The notes under the pieces are model-generated. The model saw nothing but the letters and a program-made list of their open reading frames with translations. It was not told the DNA's origin and made no database searches. From Amaranthus tricolor (lineage: Eukaryota; Streptophyta; Magnoliopsida; Caryophyllales; Amaranthaceae), in the NCBI RefSeq assembly GCF_026212465.1, contig NC_080063.1:18894797-18958796 (forward strand): a stretch of DNA of 64,000 nt, in the 5' to 3' direction. The translations under genes and the position numbers were made by a program. Shown here in pieces: positions 46,252 to 58,200 of this stretch (positions are counted from its first letter, which is position 1; each line of letters begins with the position of its first letter).

Positions 46252-46992
46252 TGTTGGGTCAAGCTCTAAATCTCACCTTGATTGAGGTGAGTTCAATTAC
46301 CTCGTTGCTTACTCAATGACTTGCACTATTGAGAATGTTGATGAGCATGAATTGAAACATGGAGCAATACGTTTTTGATCACTTGATAAAGTGTTGGTAA
46401 TGATTTGGGGTGTCTTAATGTTGAGAAGACACAAAGAATGGGAGGACTTCAAGGCTACTCGACCCATTGAGCAAGAGGAGCTCGATCGAGCCAGCATACA
46501 GCAAGAACCCAGTAGCTTCTGGAAGTTAACTCGACAGGTCGAGCATGCCACGCTCGGTCGAGCGGCTGGTCTGCGGGCAAACAGAAGCTTTTATGTGTTG
46601 TATTCGGTTTTGTTTGGGCTTTTAACTATTAGTCCCAAGGCTACCTAATATGTCATGGGACTATATAAGGGGTCTTAGGAGTTCATTAGGGTTTAAGAGA
46701 GAGCCTAATACTAAGAGTTAACTAGGATTTTAGCCAAAAGAGTTTTCTCCACTTGTATTAGGGTATTTGAGGGAGATTGACATCAAAAGTTCAATCTTTG
46801 CTTTGAGAAGTTGTTCTTGAAGTTTGTAAGGTGAGTCATTATTGATTATATTAATGATAAGATACTTTGTTTGAGGGGGAGGTATCCTTAGATACCTCAT
46901 ACATCTTCCATTGTTGTAATTTGTTTTTGTGGTTGTTCTTTGCATTTGTTTTGTTATTGTTTCTTTACCATTACAATAGCCCGTTCACAACA
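46252..46992 (+). mobile_element. Solo-LTR-like element in intron 1 of PLAC8 copy 1
   Basis: Begins TGTTGGG and ends CACAACA, with AATTA at 46247-46251 and again at 46994-46998 (one extra A intervening), a near-perfect target duplication. An upstream block contains several CTCGATCGAG-like palindromes (GAGCTCGATCGAGCC, CTCGACAGGTCGAG, CGCTCGGTCGAGCGG at 46475-46565). A TATA-like GGGACTATATAAGGGG lies near 46656. No coding region. Confidence 0.6.
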
Positions 46993-48837
46993 AAATTATA
47001 ATTTGATAGCCCCTTTAATATTTTATTCTGCGTAAATGATAATTTATTTCGATGACTACATACACTTAACAATTAGAAAGTTAAAAGTCCATTAAAAAGC
47101 AAATTTTATATATTTATAAACCAAAAAGTAAAAGATAGAGAAATTCTCATGAAAATAAAATTAAACAACCTGGAATATTATTCTTCAATTATAAAACTCA
47201 TCCACTCTTTGTAATAAAAAATATATTATTTCGATGCATAATTTGATTTTTTGATCTAATTAATCATCATTATTTCATATATGCTTGATTTGTGCGGGCA
47301 TTCTAACATGTTGGTGTCCATGCATTACCTTTGGACAAAATGCAGAGATAATTGATAGAGGATTATCATGTAATTAGATAAAACTTATATCATGAAGTGA
47401 TTATTATTATAATAACAAGTCATTCTTGTATGAGAAGGTCTAAGAATAGTGAGACACTTTATATAAGCAGACCAATCTAAAAAAATATATTTTTTAATAT
47501 AGAAAATGGATATTTAAATTAATCTAATTGAACTATTTAACTAAATTTAGCATTGTCTCCTGATAGGTAGTCTCAAATAAGAACAATTTTTGTAATATAA
47601 TACAAATAGTTTATACCGATGCTATTAAGCGGGTAACATTACTCTTTTTAATATCATCGGTGTAATGAAATATTTTTACTAATAAAAATTTTAGTTTTAT
47701 ATAGAGTTAAACTAATATAATTAAATAGATATACTCTATAATAATTTGATACAACAATAGTAATTTATAATGTTAGAAGACTTTTCCTCCCAACTTTCAT
47801 CCTTGCGATTATTGGCAATAGTGATTCGGGGATCAACATTTAACCAGAGCCATAATAAACTATAAATTATTTCGATTTTTTCTAACCAAAATTTATAAAG
47901 ATGTTGAAAAGTTTAAGTATAATGTGTCACAGTCCCTTTTTTTAAAAAAAAAAAAATTCATACTTAGTTAAATTTATAATCATCACTGCTTGTTTTAATG
48001 ATTTGATTCTCAAATTTTACATGAAAATTAAATTTTATTTCCCACCCTATATCTTTGAAATTATCCTTAACATAATAAATTCGGCATGTGGAGTAAGTGG
48101 AGCTCTATACAGCATAATTGGATTTGCAACGGGGTTTCAATTTGTGTATGCATGTGCTTAAATAGCCAAATTGAGACGTCAATTTGGGATACTAGAAAGA
48201 CCGATTAAAGATTTATGTACACATTTTTGGTGTCACCCTTATGTCATGAACATCGTCAGCTTCAATATCGTGGTTATGATGTTTCCCTTGGTATGTATTT
48301 TAACATGTTATTTTTTATTTTGTATCCTCTCGTTTTATATTGTTGATTACGTTGGAAATATTATTCAATACATAAAGAAAGAAACTTTTAAAAAATGAAT
48401 TCGACATAAAAAAATAAAATATGTTCATGTGATAAAATATTACTCAGATTCGTCTTCATTCATAAAATTTTAATATATATATTTTTAAGAAAGTGTATTA
48501 TAAATTTTAAAGTTCCAATTATACTTGAAAAAATGTGCAAAAAAAGTCGAATGTTACAATGTATAACATATAGAGTATATTATTGTATCGATTCTCTTAA
48601 ACACGCAAAATAAAGATAGATTAAAGATACATTTTAGATAAAGTAATATGCATGAATATTAATAATTTTTTTTCCATCTCAATGCATAAAAGTAGTGATT
48701 AGACAAAATTATTTTCTCTTTGTAATTTTTGAAATTCACTGACTAACATGTTTTTTTATTTTTGTCAATTAAACTCATTTTAACGACATAGCCTAAATAA
48801 GTAGCATAATATAGGCAAATATAAATTTGGATAACTC

Positions 48838-49700
48838 TGTTGAGTATTTAGAGCATGTAGGACATATCCAAAGACTTAAGACATGTACTAAGGCATAGAC
48901 TAAGCAATAACGTAACAACGGAACCAAAACACGAGCCCAAACCCTCCTGCTCATTCGAGCACTGCTTTGTTGGTCTGACAGTTTGATCCAAAAGCTTCTA
49001 TTTGATGTTTTTGGTATTTGCTCGTTCGAGCACTTAGGAATTTCCGCGTCAGAAAGTTTCTAGATAGTATTTTGGGTTATGCTCGTTCGAGCACATTAAA
49101 ACAATACATCAGTTTGTGGTATAAAACTTTGTTTCATGGCGTAAAGTGTTGTTATGAATGAATGTTTTACATCATAATAACTGATAATCATCAGTTATTA
49201 TTGATGTATGGTTTTAGATGAATTTATATGTCACTTCAATTCTATAAATAAGAGCGAGTGCATGGAAATCATTTCATATCTTTGAAATATCAAATTCTGT
49301 CATCTTTCTCTCAATCTCTTGAAACATAGAAGTGAGTAATTAACTCTTTTATTGTTTTTCTAATTTGATCTCTACAAACACATAATCATTTAGTTCAATC
49401 GATTCGTACTAATCGGTTGATGTGATTGATTATATCTTGTTGTAAATCTCCGGTATCATTACCCAAGTACCTTTGTGGGGGAAATGTCACAAAAGGAAAG
49501 TATCGTTGTCGCCTTCAATCTATATCAAAATTTCCGAGTGACGTTTATAGTTGCAAACTAATCTTCTCTACTGTGTTTTCGTTAGATTCATGATTCATAC
49601 AAGGAAGGAGTTTGTTGCCTTACGCAAAGGAGACACTACAAACATCATCTTTTATTTGTAGTTTTATTTTCCGTATTATTATTTCTAATAAGCTCAACCT
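48838..49700 (+). mobile_element. LTR-like element in the last intron of PLAC8 copy 1 (ends approximate)
   Basis: Three TCGTTCGAGCAC/TCATTCGAGCAC motifs at about 48952-49100 precede a TATA-like TCTATAAATAAGAGCG near 49242 and a leader-like T/C-rich stretch. No protein-coding content. The organisation parallels 46252-46992, but no target duplication was found. Confidence 0.45.
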
Positions 49701-49875
49701 ATAATAAAAATATTATTACATGTATCTTTTTTATATTTCGTATTTTTAAACTTAACCCCTAATTATTTTTGTTGATGATAAATTGTTATCAGGATGGATT
49801 GGTAACATGGAGAGGGGAAATACACAAACGGGACTGGCTAATCCTCCTTTAAATCCAGGTGGTATGAACCGATAG

Positions 49876-51648
49876 GTCAAAGCAACATTTGTTTTTAATA
49901 CTTGGTATCTTGTTTTGTTTGGTTAACATTAAAAGTTAATTGACACATAAAATATTATTATTGTTATTGCAATTTTTTTTTCTTTGATTGTTAGTTTGTG
50001 ATATCAAATATGTTGTTATCGTTATGCACCTCTATTAATGTTTATATACATTGCGAAATAAAAGATATTTAAGTTGTGTATCAAAAAACAAAAAAAAAAT
50101 ATTTTGTAGACGATTTTCATCTCTTATATTGTAATATAATTCCTTTTTTGTGTTGTGTTCTTACCAACTAGTTTTTTGCTTATTGTGTCCTAAAATGAGC
50201 TCTACAATAATGTATTGATATCGAGTTTATTCTTACATTATTATCCATTACAATAATGAAAATATACATTAATTAATACTATAATTTTTATTTGGAAAAA
50301 TTACCACGAATAATTCAACCTTTTACTTATTTTTCTACAATAATACCAATTTTTTATTAATTATGAATAACACCAACTTAGAGAGGTGTTTTCCAAGAAA
50401 ACCCCTAACATGTTAAAAATCAAACTATAGGAGATTATATAACAAGAAAAAGGTAATTAGTTAATAAACTAAAGTTGGTATTATTCTAGCAAATTACCTC
50501 TAATATAAGTTGGTGTTATTCATGGTTAATCAGAAATTGGTATTATTATAGAAAAATTAACAAAAGGTTGTATTATTCACGATAATTTTTCCTTCTTATT
50601 TTCACGTTATTTATTTGATACAATGAAAAATATATGTTGAAAAGATTTGATAAGATTAATTATATATTTCTTGTACACAAAGAATAAAAATTGAAAAAAT
50701 AATATTCCCTCCTATTCATAGAGAATGAGACATTTGGGTTTTACACCAAAATCAAGAAGGGGTGGAAGACAATTTAAAAGTAGGTGGAAAACTCTTTTTT
50801 TCCATAAAGGGTATTGATATTTATGTGTTATTGTGTTGTAGTAAGAGTAAAAGGGTAAAAAAGAATGGTAAAAATAAAAATGAGACATTTTCAGTGAATT
50901 GGCCAAAAAAAAAATGTTTCATTCTCTATGAATAGGAGAGAGTATTAATCAATGAATAATAATTATTATTAAAATTAGCAACTAGTGCACTTTGAATCAG
51001 ATATACGACTTGTATGAATATATAGGTTTAGGGTTTAAGGTTGGAGTAACGACTTTAGCTAGCGTCTAGAGCTATTAGAATTTGATTTGAATGGAATTAA
51101 AAAGGAAATGAGTTATCAATTTATTGTTGGGTATTGATTGTTTGCTAATTTAATTGATTTTTCTTACTAATTGAAAGTATTAGAATTTTTTATTAGTTGT
51201 TAAGTCAGTTATTATGAAAATATTTGATAAGAATTTGTTGTTGGTCACTTGGTTGTCTATTTATGAGAGAAAAATCAAAACAAAAAGTCAATAGTCAACT
51301 GAAAAGCTATTCCATATGTTCTATAGCATTTGCTAAAAGGACACAGTTTGAGCAAATCAAGAAAATGGATAAACAATATATAACTATTTAAACTTTATTG
51401 TGGTATATTTTCTTAAATAGATCAATAATCTGAAGTTGTGGTTTAAAAAGTTATAAAATAATAAATTCAAAGTCATTAGTTCAATATTAACAAAAAGTAA
51501 AAAAAGATAAATGTAAAACATAATACAAATCAACTATTTAATCATTATAAAAAATATTAACAAAATAATACATAGCGATAAAAATAAAAGAAGGTTGCAC
51601 AATATTATTAATTGATGAATAAAAATTAACAAAATTTTATATAATTGT
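49876..51648. other. Spacer between the two PLAC8 copies
   Basis: AT-rich and no coding exon recognised; in particular no exon 1 for copy 2. Holds a Stowaway MITE at 50705-50942. Confidence 0.5.
50705..50942. mobile_element. Stowaway-type MITE, copy 2 of the family at 2390
   Basis: Near-perfect inverted ends (TTCCCTCCTATTCATAGAG, AATGAGACATTT; right AAATGTTTCATTCTCTATG, AATAGGAGAGAG) flanked by TA at 50703-50704 and 50943-50944. Internal similarity to 2390-2629. Non-coding. Confidence 0.9.
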
Positions 51649-53528
51649 GAAGGTTGCTTGACTTGTTTTTGCCCATGCATCGCTTTAGGAAGGATAGCAG
51701 AGATTGTTGACGAAGGATAGTAGTATATTTTATTTATTATTTATTTAAATTTAAACCAATGTAAATATATAAATAAGGATAATTTTAATTATAAATAATT
51801 TTGAATTTATGTTAAATGGGCTGGCATAATTGATGTTTAATACTCTGACGCACCTCTTATAATGTACCAGTTGTACTTTGGAGAAAATTTTGTACGAATG
51901 AAAATTGAGTTGAAAAAAAATATCCTAATATATCAGAGTCAATCACTATTTTAAACTTTTGGTTAAATTAGTTAATTTTTTAAATGGTAACAGAAATCCA
52001 TGTCTTCAAATCTAACCCATTCCTCCTTTCAGTTCAAGTGAAATTAATTGCGTCAAATATATAAAGGAGACATGTATTGCACCTATATTTTTAACTCATA
52101 GGATTCTCGTGTGTGATGATTCTCAATCATTAGTTTAAAACTTATGGTTATATTGATTCCTTGATACCGATATATGTTATATAAAGTAGAATTTTAAAAA
52201 TGTTAAAATGTTTAAATAAAAACAATTATATATAAAATTTTCATACCCGAATATTTGTATTTTCTTAATATGAATTTTTGAAATTATATTAATGCAGCAT
52301 GTGGAGGTAGTGCGACATTATATTTACTTATAAGGATGTTCACTACTTGTCAATGGATATATTGGTGCACATATCGTTCAAAGATGAAGGCACAATATGG
52401 AATGCCAGAAGATACTTGTGCAGATTGTTGTACCCATTTTTGGTGCGAGTCTTGTGCCTTATGCCAAGAATATCGCGGGCTTCAACAACGTGGCTATGAT
52501 CCTGCCATTGGTAATCATTTCATATAACCTCTCAATAAGTTTTACTATTTGTTTCGACCTGTTCGATAAAAGTAGTTGTTACACGATACAATTTATTAGG
52601 TGCATGAGTAATTGTTCGAGATGGACTAATAGCAAGACCGACCCTATATGGGAGCAAGAGGGACCTGTATCCCGAGCGCATTTAAAAATATTTAAAAACC
52701 AACGCTTTAATAGTTAGTAATAGTTAAGGGGTCCATAATAATGTAGTTAGTAGTTAGGAATCTATAATTAATATTTTGTTTCGAACCTCACAAATGTAGG
52801 GCTGACACTTGTAAGTTTCACTTGACAAAAACTTATTGTGGCGTAGGGTAGAGTAGCAGACAGCTACTAATACTATCTATCTATGTAGTTAGAGTTGTGC
52901 GTAGTTGTAGTTATACAGTTAAAGTTATTGGATATTTAAGTAAGTGTCTTATTACCTGTATAAATTAATATTATTCGGCAAAAATAGCACTTATGATGAT
53001 TATTGGAATATAATTTGCTCAAAAGAAAAATATAAAGAAAAAATTAAACTGTTACTTTGATTTTGAAACACTCCAAATTGTAACGTTTTAAAATAGTTAC
53101 ACACATCACTACTAAACATTGCTTTAATTGCAACTTTACCAAGCAGTGGCACTTTTTGTAAACAACATGTTTTGTATGAGAACGTCTCACTATAAGACGA
53201 GCACCATAAGACTTACCCATATAATTAGCCTATTTCTCTAATTGATCACTTTAAAATTACAAGTAATCACGTTAATAAACTAAATGTATATGAGTCAACC
53301 CAATAAAAATAATCCCACTATTATATAATCTCATTTAAGATTTTTTGTATTATTTTTGGAAAAAATAAAACTCCATTTATTTGATCAAATGTATAATATT
53401 TTTGTTTAAAAGTATAATTATTTGTTTGATTTTGTTTTTGTTTCTTTTTAGGATGGCAACGTAATATGGAGAAGAAAGCTCACGGAGGATCGGTGCCTCC
53501 ATCAATGCCAGGTGGCATGACCCGATGA
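51649..53528 (+). pseudogene. PLAC8-domain (PCR/cell-number-regulator) gene, copy 2, 5'-incomplete
   Basis: A second-exon remnant at 51649-51717 reads [20 protein letters not shown] then DEG followed by TAG, and the donor expected there is not GT. The third exon (52298-52510, proper TGCAG acceptor and GT donor) reads CGGSATLYLLIRMFTTCQWI, YWCTYRSKMKAQYGMPEDTC, ADCCTHFWCESCALCQEYRG and LQQRGYDPAI. The last (53452-53528) reads GWQRNMEKKAHGGSVPPS and ends MPGGMTR. Exons 3 and 4 are well preserved, but no exon 1 is visible. It is either a tandem-duplicate pseudogene or a gene whose start I failed to find. Confidence 0.72.
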
Positions 53529-53878
53529 GCTGGATATTATTCAAATAATTTTTTCTTATGTATTTAAAGTATTTTCATCATGTATTAATGTTGTGTTATT
53601 TCTTTTCAAAAAAATGTGTTTTTTTTGGTGTGGGTAATTTGCTGTTATACATGGTGAATAAAATTAATATCACCTTAATTTATTTCAAAGATAAAAGTTT
53701 AGTTATAAGCTTTATTAAATAGTGAAATAAGTGAATTCTTCAACATGTGTTTTCTTACACGAAGTAATAAAATATATGTCTATTATATGTCCTTTTGTTT
53801 TTTTATTATATATTTTCATAAATCTTCCATTCAAAATTAATTGCAACATAAAGTTTTTATAAATCAAATGGTCATGTT

Positions 53879-55040
53879 TAGGGGTGCATACAGTCCAATG
53901 TGGTTTAGTTTGACGCTAAAATCAGACCAAATTCAAAATTTCGGTTTGGAAAATTTTCAGACTAGACCAGACCGTTTAAATCACCAGAACGCACCAAACC
54001 AAACCGTTTTACAACTGTCTGATCTGCTCTGGTCTAAAGTTTTTTGTTATGGGGTCAAATAAATAAACCCGTAATTTATTTAGTCAAACCCTAACTACCC
54101 CCTTTGTCCACTACTATCACTACTCTTAGTCACTCCCTAAAATAACTCCCCATTATTCCCACATCTACAAACATTATGTTCATGATCATCCCATGATCAA
54201 GTAACCACATTTAGAGTCCTTATAAGAAATTGCTATAAATATGTCATAAAATTACATAAAATGGGGGAGAATTCTACTCTTCTACATTCAATTTATTTTA
54301 CCAAAAATACTTCCTTCAATCATTTAATTAGAAAGAAAGTTTATATATTCCTACCATTACTCCACAAAAATGACACTACCCTCCTACTTACAATCTATAT
54401 TCTTGATCAAATATTCCTTCAATTGATCTGAACTCACCCTACAATCCGTTAATCTTGTATTCATTCATTATCATATATTCATTACTTTATGTCTCCCGAT
54501 TTGACTTGAGCGTCGGAGGGGTTTTCCGGGAAATCACCCCGGACAAGGCTAACGTTGTATTGCAGGATTTGAGGTCTCATCAGCGGAAGGATCATAAACA
54601 CTTTCTGCATATTCATGGTTGTACCCGATTACACCTATCTCCAGGTATTTTAAGTGTCTTTTGCACTTCCTCGTTTCATTACCGAAACATTTTTAAATTT
54701 TATTTTTTTCCAAATTAATATTTGTATTTATGCAAATATTTTGCATTTACGATCATCAAATATAATAATTTGTAAATAGTTGATTGCACATCATTCAAAT
54801 ATTACTACTATATAAAAATAAATATATTTCGAAATATCTACGTAGCAACCAATTTTTTTAAAAAATTATAATTTTTGGTCATAGTACGATTTACGGTTTG
54901 TTTTGGTCTGAAAATAAAAAATCGAAACTAGACTATAAATCATAATTTCTTTTAAAAAAAGCAAATCAGACCATTTAGACCGGATCAAATATTAAAATTA
55001 GAATTTGTCTACAATTTAGACCAAAACTTTGTGGGCCCTA
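53879..55040. mobile_element. Non-autonomous hAT-type element, 1162 bp, with nested insert
   Basis: Ends TAGGGGTGCATACAG (left) and CTTTGTGGGCCCTA (right) carry the TAGGG terminus of hAT elements. A perfect 8-bp direct repeat GTCATGTT flanks it (53871-53878 and 55041-55048). Both arms have imperfect inverted subterminal text (TTCGGTTTGGAAAATTTTC, AGACCAGACCG; right GGTTTGTTTTGGTCTGAAA, CAGACCATTTAGACCGG). The middle (about 54070-54650) looks like an LTR piece. Confidence 0.88.
54070..54650 (+). mobile_element. LTR fragment nested in the hAT-type element (ends uncertain)
   Basis: A TATA-like TTGCTATAAATATG lies near 54230. Downstream, at 54501-54519, is TTGACTTGAGCGTCGGAGG, a motif I recognise from the R/U5 part of several plant LTR retrotransposons. 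No TG..CA boundaries with matching flanks were found. Confidence 0.5.
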
Positions 55041-55267
55041 GTCATGTTCGACTCATATAACTTGCAAGTCAATTGCTGCGGTTCACCCATCTCTTACTTT
55101 TAGCATATAGAATTACTTGTATGTTCGTTCGATAGAGTAATTTTTGTTATCAACAGCCTAGGATTTCATAGCTACTTGCAATCAACTATATAATCTCAAT
55201 TCTCAAAAAAGAGTGAAATCACACTTATTGGCGAAAAGGGTTGTAATTAGTTTGTTGGTTAATTGAA

Positions 55268-58200
55268 ATGGGTTATATACAAGAAGCCAGAGAAAACCAT
55301 GTCAAGAAGAAGGTTGAAGAAGGTGATAAAATCTTAAACCCTTTTCAATTATTGTCTCCTAAACCCTAATTTCCACCTTCTTTTTCCGAATCTTAATTGT
55401 AATCATTATGATTTTCACTTTGATATTTGTTTTGCTGATTTATGCTCTTATTGTATCATCTATTGTTAAGTTATGATTTTTGAATTGAATTCATTTTTAT
55501 AAAAACTTGATTTTTTTGGGTATCTGGTAAATATCATGGAAATGAAAGTTGTGATTGTATTGTTAGAATTCGGAAAGAAAATTTATTAGGGTTTGTTAAC
55601 ATTATGATTTTAAATTGAAAAATTATCAAAGGTGTTTCTAGATTAGTAATATGAGATATGCAAGTTATGTTTTAGGAAAATGTAGCTAGTGAAACTGAAA
55701 CAGATGTTTATTATGCGGCATTGTCCTTTTGATGTTGCAAAAATATGGATCTTACAACTTACAAGTGGTAGTAGTAGTTTATGGAATTGCATCAAATGAG
55801 GGAGTGCAAGAACAATGTATTCTTCTCTCTAAGAGGTTTGGTTTGGTGGAAAACATTTTCCTTGAAAACTATTTTTGAAATGGAAAATGCAAATGATAAT
55901 AAATTGTTCTTTGTTTGGACTTTGGGTTGATGGTTGTTAAAATAATCTAGAAAAATCTAGGATTTTAATTAAATATAAAAATATCTAAATAAAAGAATTA
56001 AAAAATAAAAATATCTAAAATAAATAAATAATATAATGGAAGATCTTAGAAAAGTAATTAAAAAATTAAAAATATCTAAGATATTTTAGTAAACTTGCAC
56101 TATAAATACCCATTGATGTAATCAATTTTTAGAGCAATGAAGAACAATATTCATTCTACATATTCACTCATCTTCCTCTCCAAATAAATCCATTCATTAT
56201 TTTACCATCTAAATTTTTCCTACATTTGGTATCAAGAGCTAATTAAAACCAAGACCTCCAAACAACCTAAACACATTAACCAACATACTCCACAATAAAA
56301 TAAATCTCTAACCACAAAATAAAAAATGACCTCAACCACTAATTACCCCCAAGTTAATTGGGTTCCCACATTTAAGGGAGAAAAATATGAACAATGGGCT
56401 ATGCAAATGAGGTCAATATTTATCTCCCAAGATTTATGGGAATTAGTACAAGAAAGTTACGAGCAACCACCCAAAGATGACACTAAAGAGTCATCTTGGG
56501 ATGAAACAAAAATAAAACAATATAAACAAAATAGGATAAGGGATAACTATGCCCTATCTCTATTATATCGTGGAGTCGACGAGGCAATACTTACAACGAT
56601 CATGCTTGCAAAAACAGCTACGGAGGCTTGGAGGATCCTGGAGACAAAATACAGAGGTTCCGAAGAGGTAATTCTTTTTAAACTCCAATCACTATGGAGA
56701 GAATTTGATAATCTATTAATGGCAGAAAATGAAACAATACATTCATTTTTTGACCGAGTCACTAATATAGTTTATCAAATAAGATCAAATGGTGGTAAAA
56801 TAGAAGATGAAAATGTGATTCGAAAAATATTAAGGAGTCTTTCACAAAAATATAACATTATTGCCACAACAATAGAAGAAGTTAACAAGAAAAATTTATC
56901 TCAATTAAGTATGCCCGAATTAATGGGATCACTACTTGCACATGAAGATAGATTAAAAAGATTTAACGAAGAACCACTAGAACAAGCATTTCAAGCTAAA
57001 TTAAAATTTTCTAATGGTGAAAATAAAAATAGTTATTGTAAAAATTATGAAAAAGGACAAACATCAACTAATTGTAGCAAGGGGAGAGGAAATTTTAAAA
57101 ATCAAAGTAGTCGATTAAATAATCAAACTGACCTTTATTGTAAATTATGTAAGAAAACTAACCACAATACTAATGATTGTCGGTACAAATGTTAGAGGTG
57201 TAAAAAACACTCTCACCTCGAAAAAGATTGTTGGTATCGACAAAAAGAAGCAAACTATTCCGAAAATAATAATTCCGGAGAGCAAATATTTTATACTGGA
57301 TTAAATGCACAAGAAAAAGTAAGTGACATATGGTATATTGATAGTGGTTGTTCTAACCACATGACTGGCAATAAAAATTATTTTGTCACTCTTGACGAAA
57401 ATGTTAAAACACACATCACACTTGGCGACGGTAAAAAAGAAGATGTCGCCGGAAAAGGAACAATCGCCGTTAAAACAAAAAATGGCTCATCAAAATTAAT
57501 TCATGAAGTTTTTTATGTTCCCGGACTTGCACAAAATTTATTAAGTGTAGACCAATTAATTAAAAAGGATATATGGTTAAATTTGACAATAACAAATGTC
57601 AAATCTATGATAAAAATAAGGGTCAGATAATAACAACGGTTGAAATGGCTCCTAACAAAATATTCCCATTAAAATTGCCATTTGAAGAAAAATTGGCTTT
57701 AAACTCAATAAATGATGAATCCACCTTATGGCATTTGAGATTCGGGCATCTAAATTTTAACAGTCTAAAACTATTAAAACAAAAAGAAATGGTAATTGGA
57801 CTACCATCAATAAAAAATGAAAGAAAAATTTGTGAAGGCTGTATATATGGCAAGATGCACAGATTGCCATTTCCTACCGCAGCTTGGAGGGCCAAGGCTC
57901 CTCTAGAGCTTGTCCATGCAGATATCTGGGGTCCTACCAAGAATCCGTCTCTTGGCGAAAAAAGATATTTTCTTTTGTTCGTAGATGACTACTCCTGCAT
58001 GATGTGGGTATATTTTCTGGAGAAAAAATCAGAAGCTTTTTCCCATTTCATGCAATTCAAAGCCCTCACAGAAAAATCAAAGTGGGCATTCTCTTAAGAT
58101 TCTTAGAACGGATCGTGGCGGAGAATTTACAAGCAACGAATTCAACAACTTCTGTAAGAAGCATGAGATTAAAAGAGAACTTACAACAAGGCGTACACCT

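Larger units (their letters stand above)
45480..49875 (+). pseudogene. PLAC8-domain (PCR/cell-number-regulator) gene, degenerate copy 1
   Basis: Exon 1 at 45480-45573 reads MEKSAASIPISSPENDQPAV then YAPLITSDINH, with a GTAAGT donor. A second-exon remnant near 47296-47370 reads ILTCWCPCITFGQNAEIIDR. The third (48085-48290) reads CGVSGALYSIIGFATGFQFV, has an in-frame TAA and a frame change before PLCHEHRQLQYRGYDVSL, and its acceptor is GG rather than AG. The last (49793-49875) reads GWIGNMERGNTQTG and ends NPGGMNR. Family knowledge: PLAC8 proteins (plant cadmium resistance, cell number regulators) are small membrane proteins with the CCxxxxCPC-type motif. The lesions make this copy non-functional, and LTR-like inserts sit in its introns. 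Confidence 0.78.
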
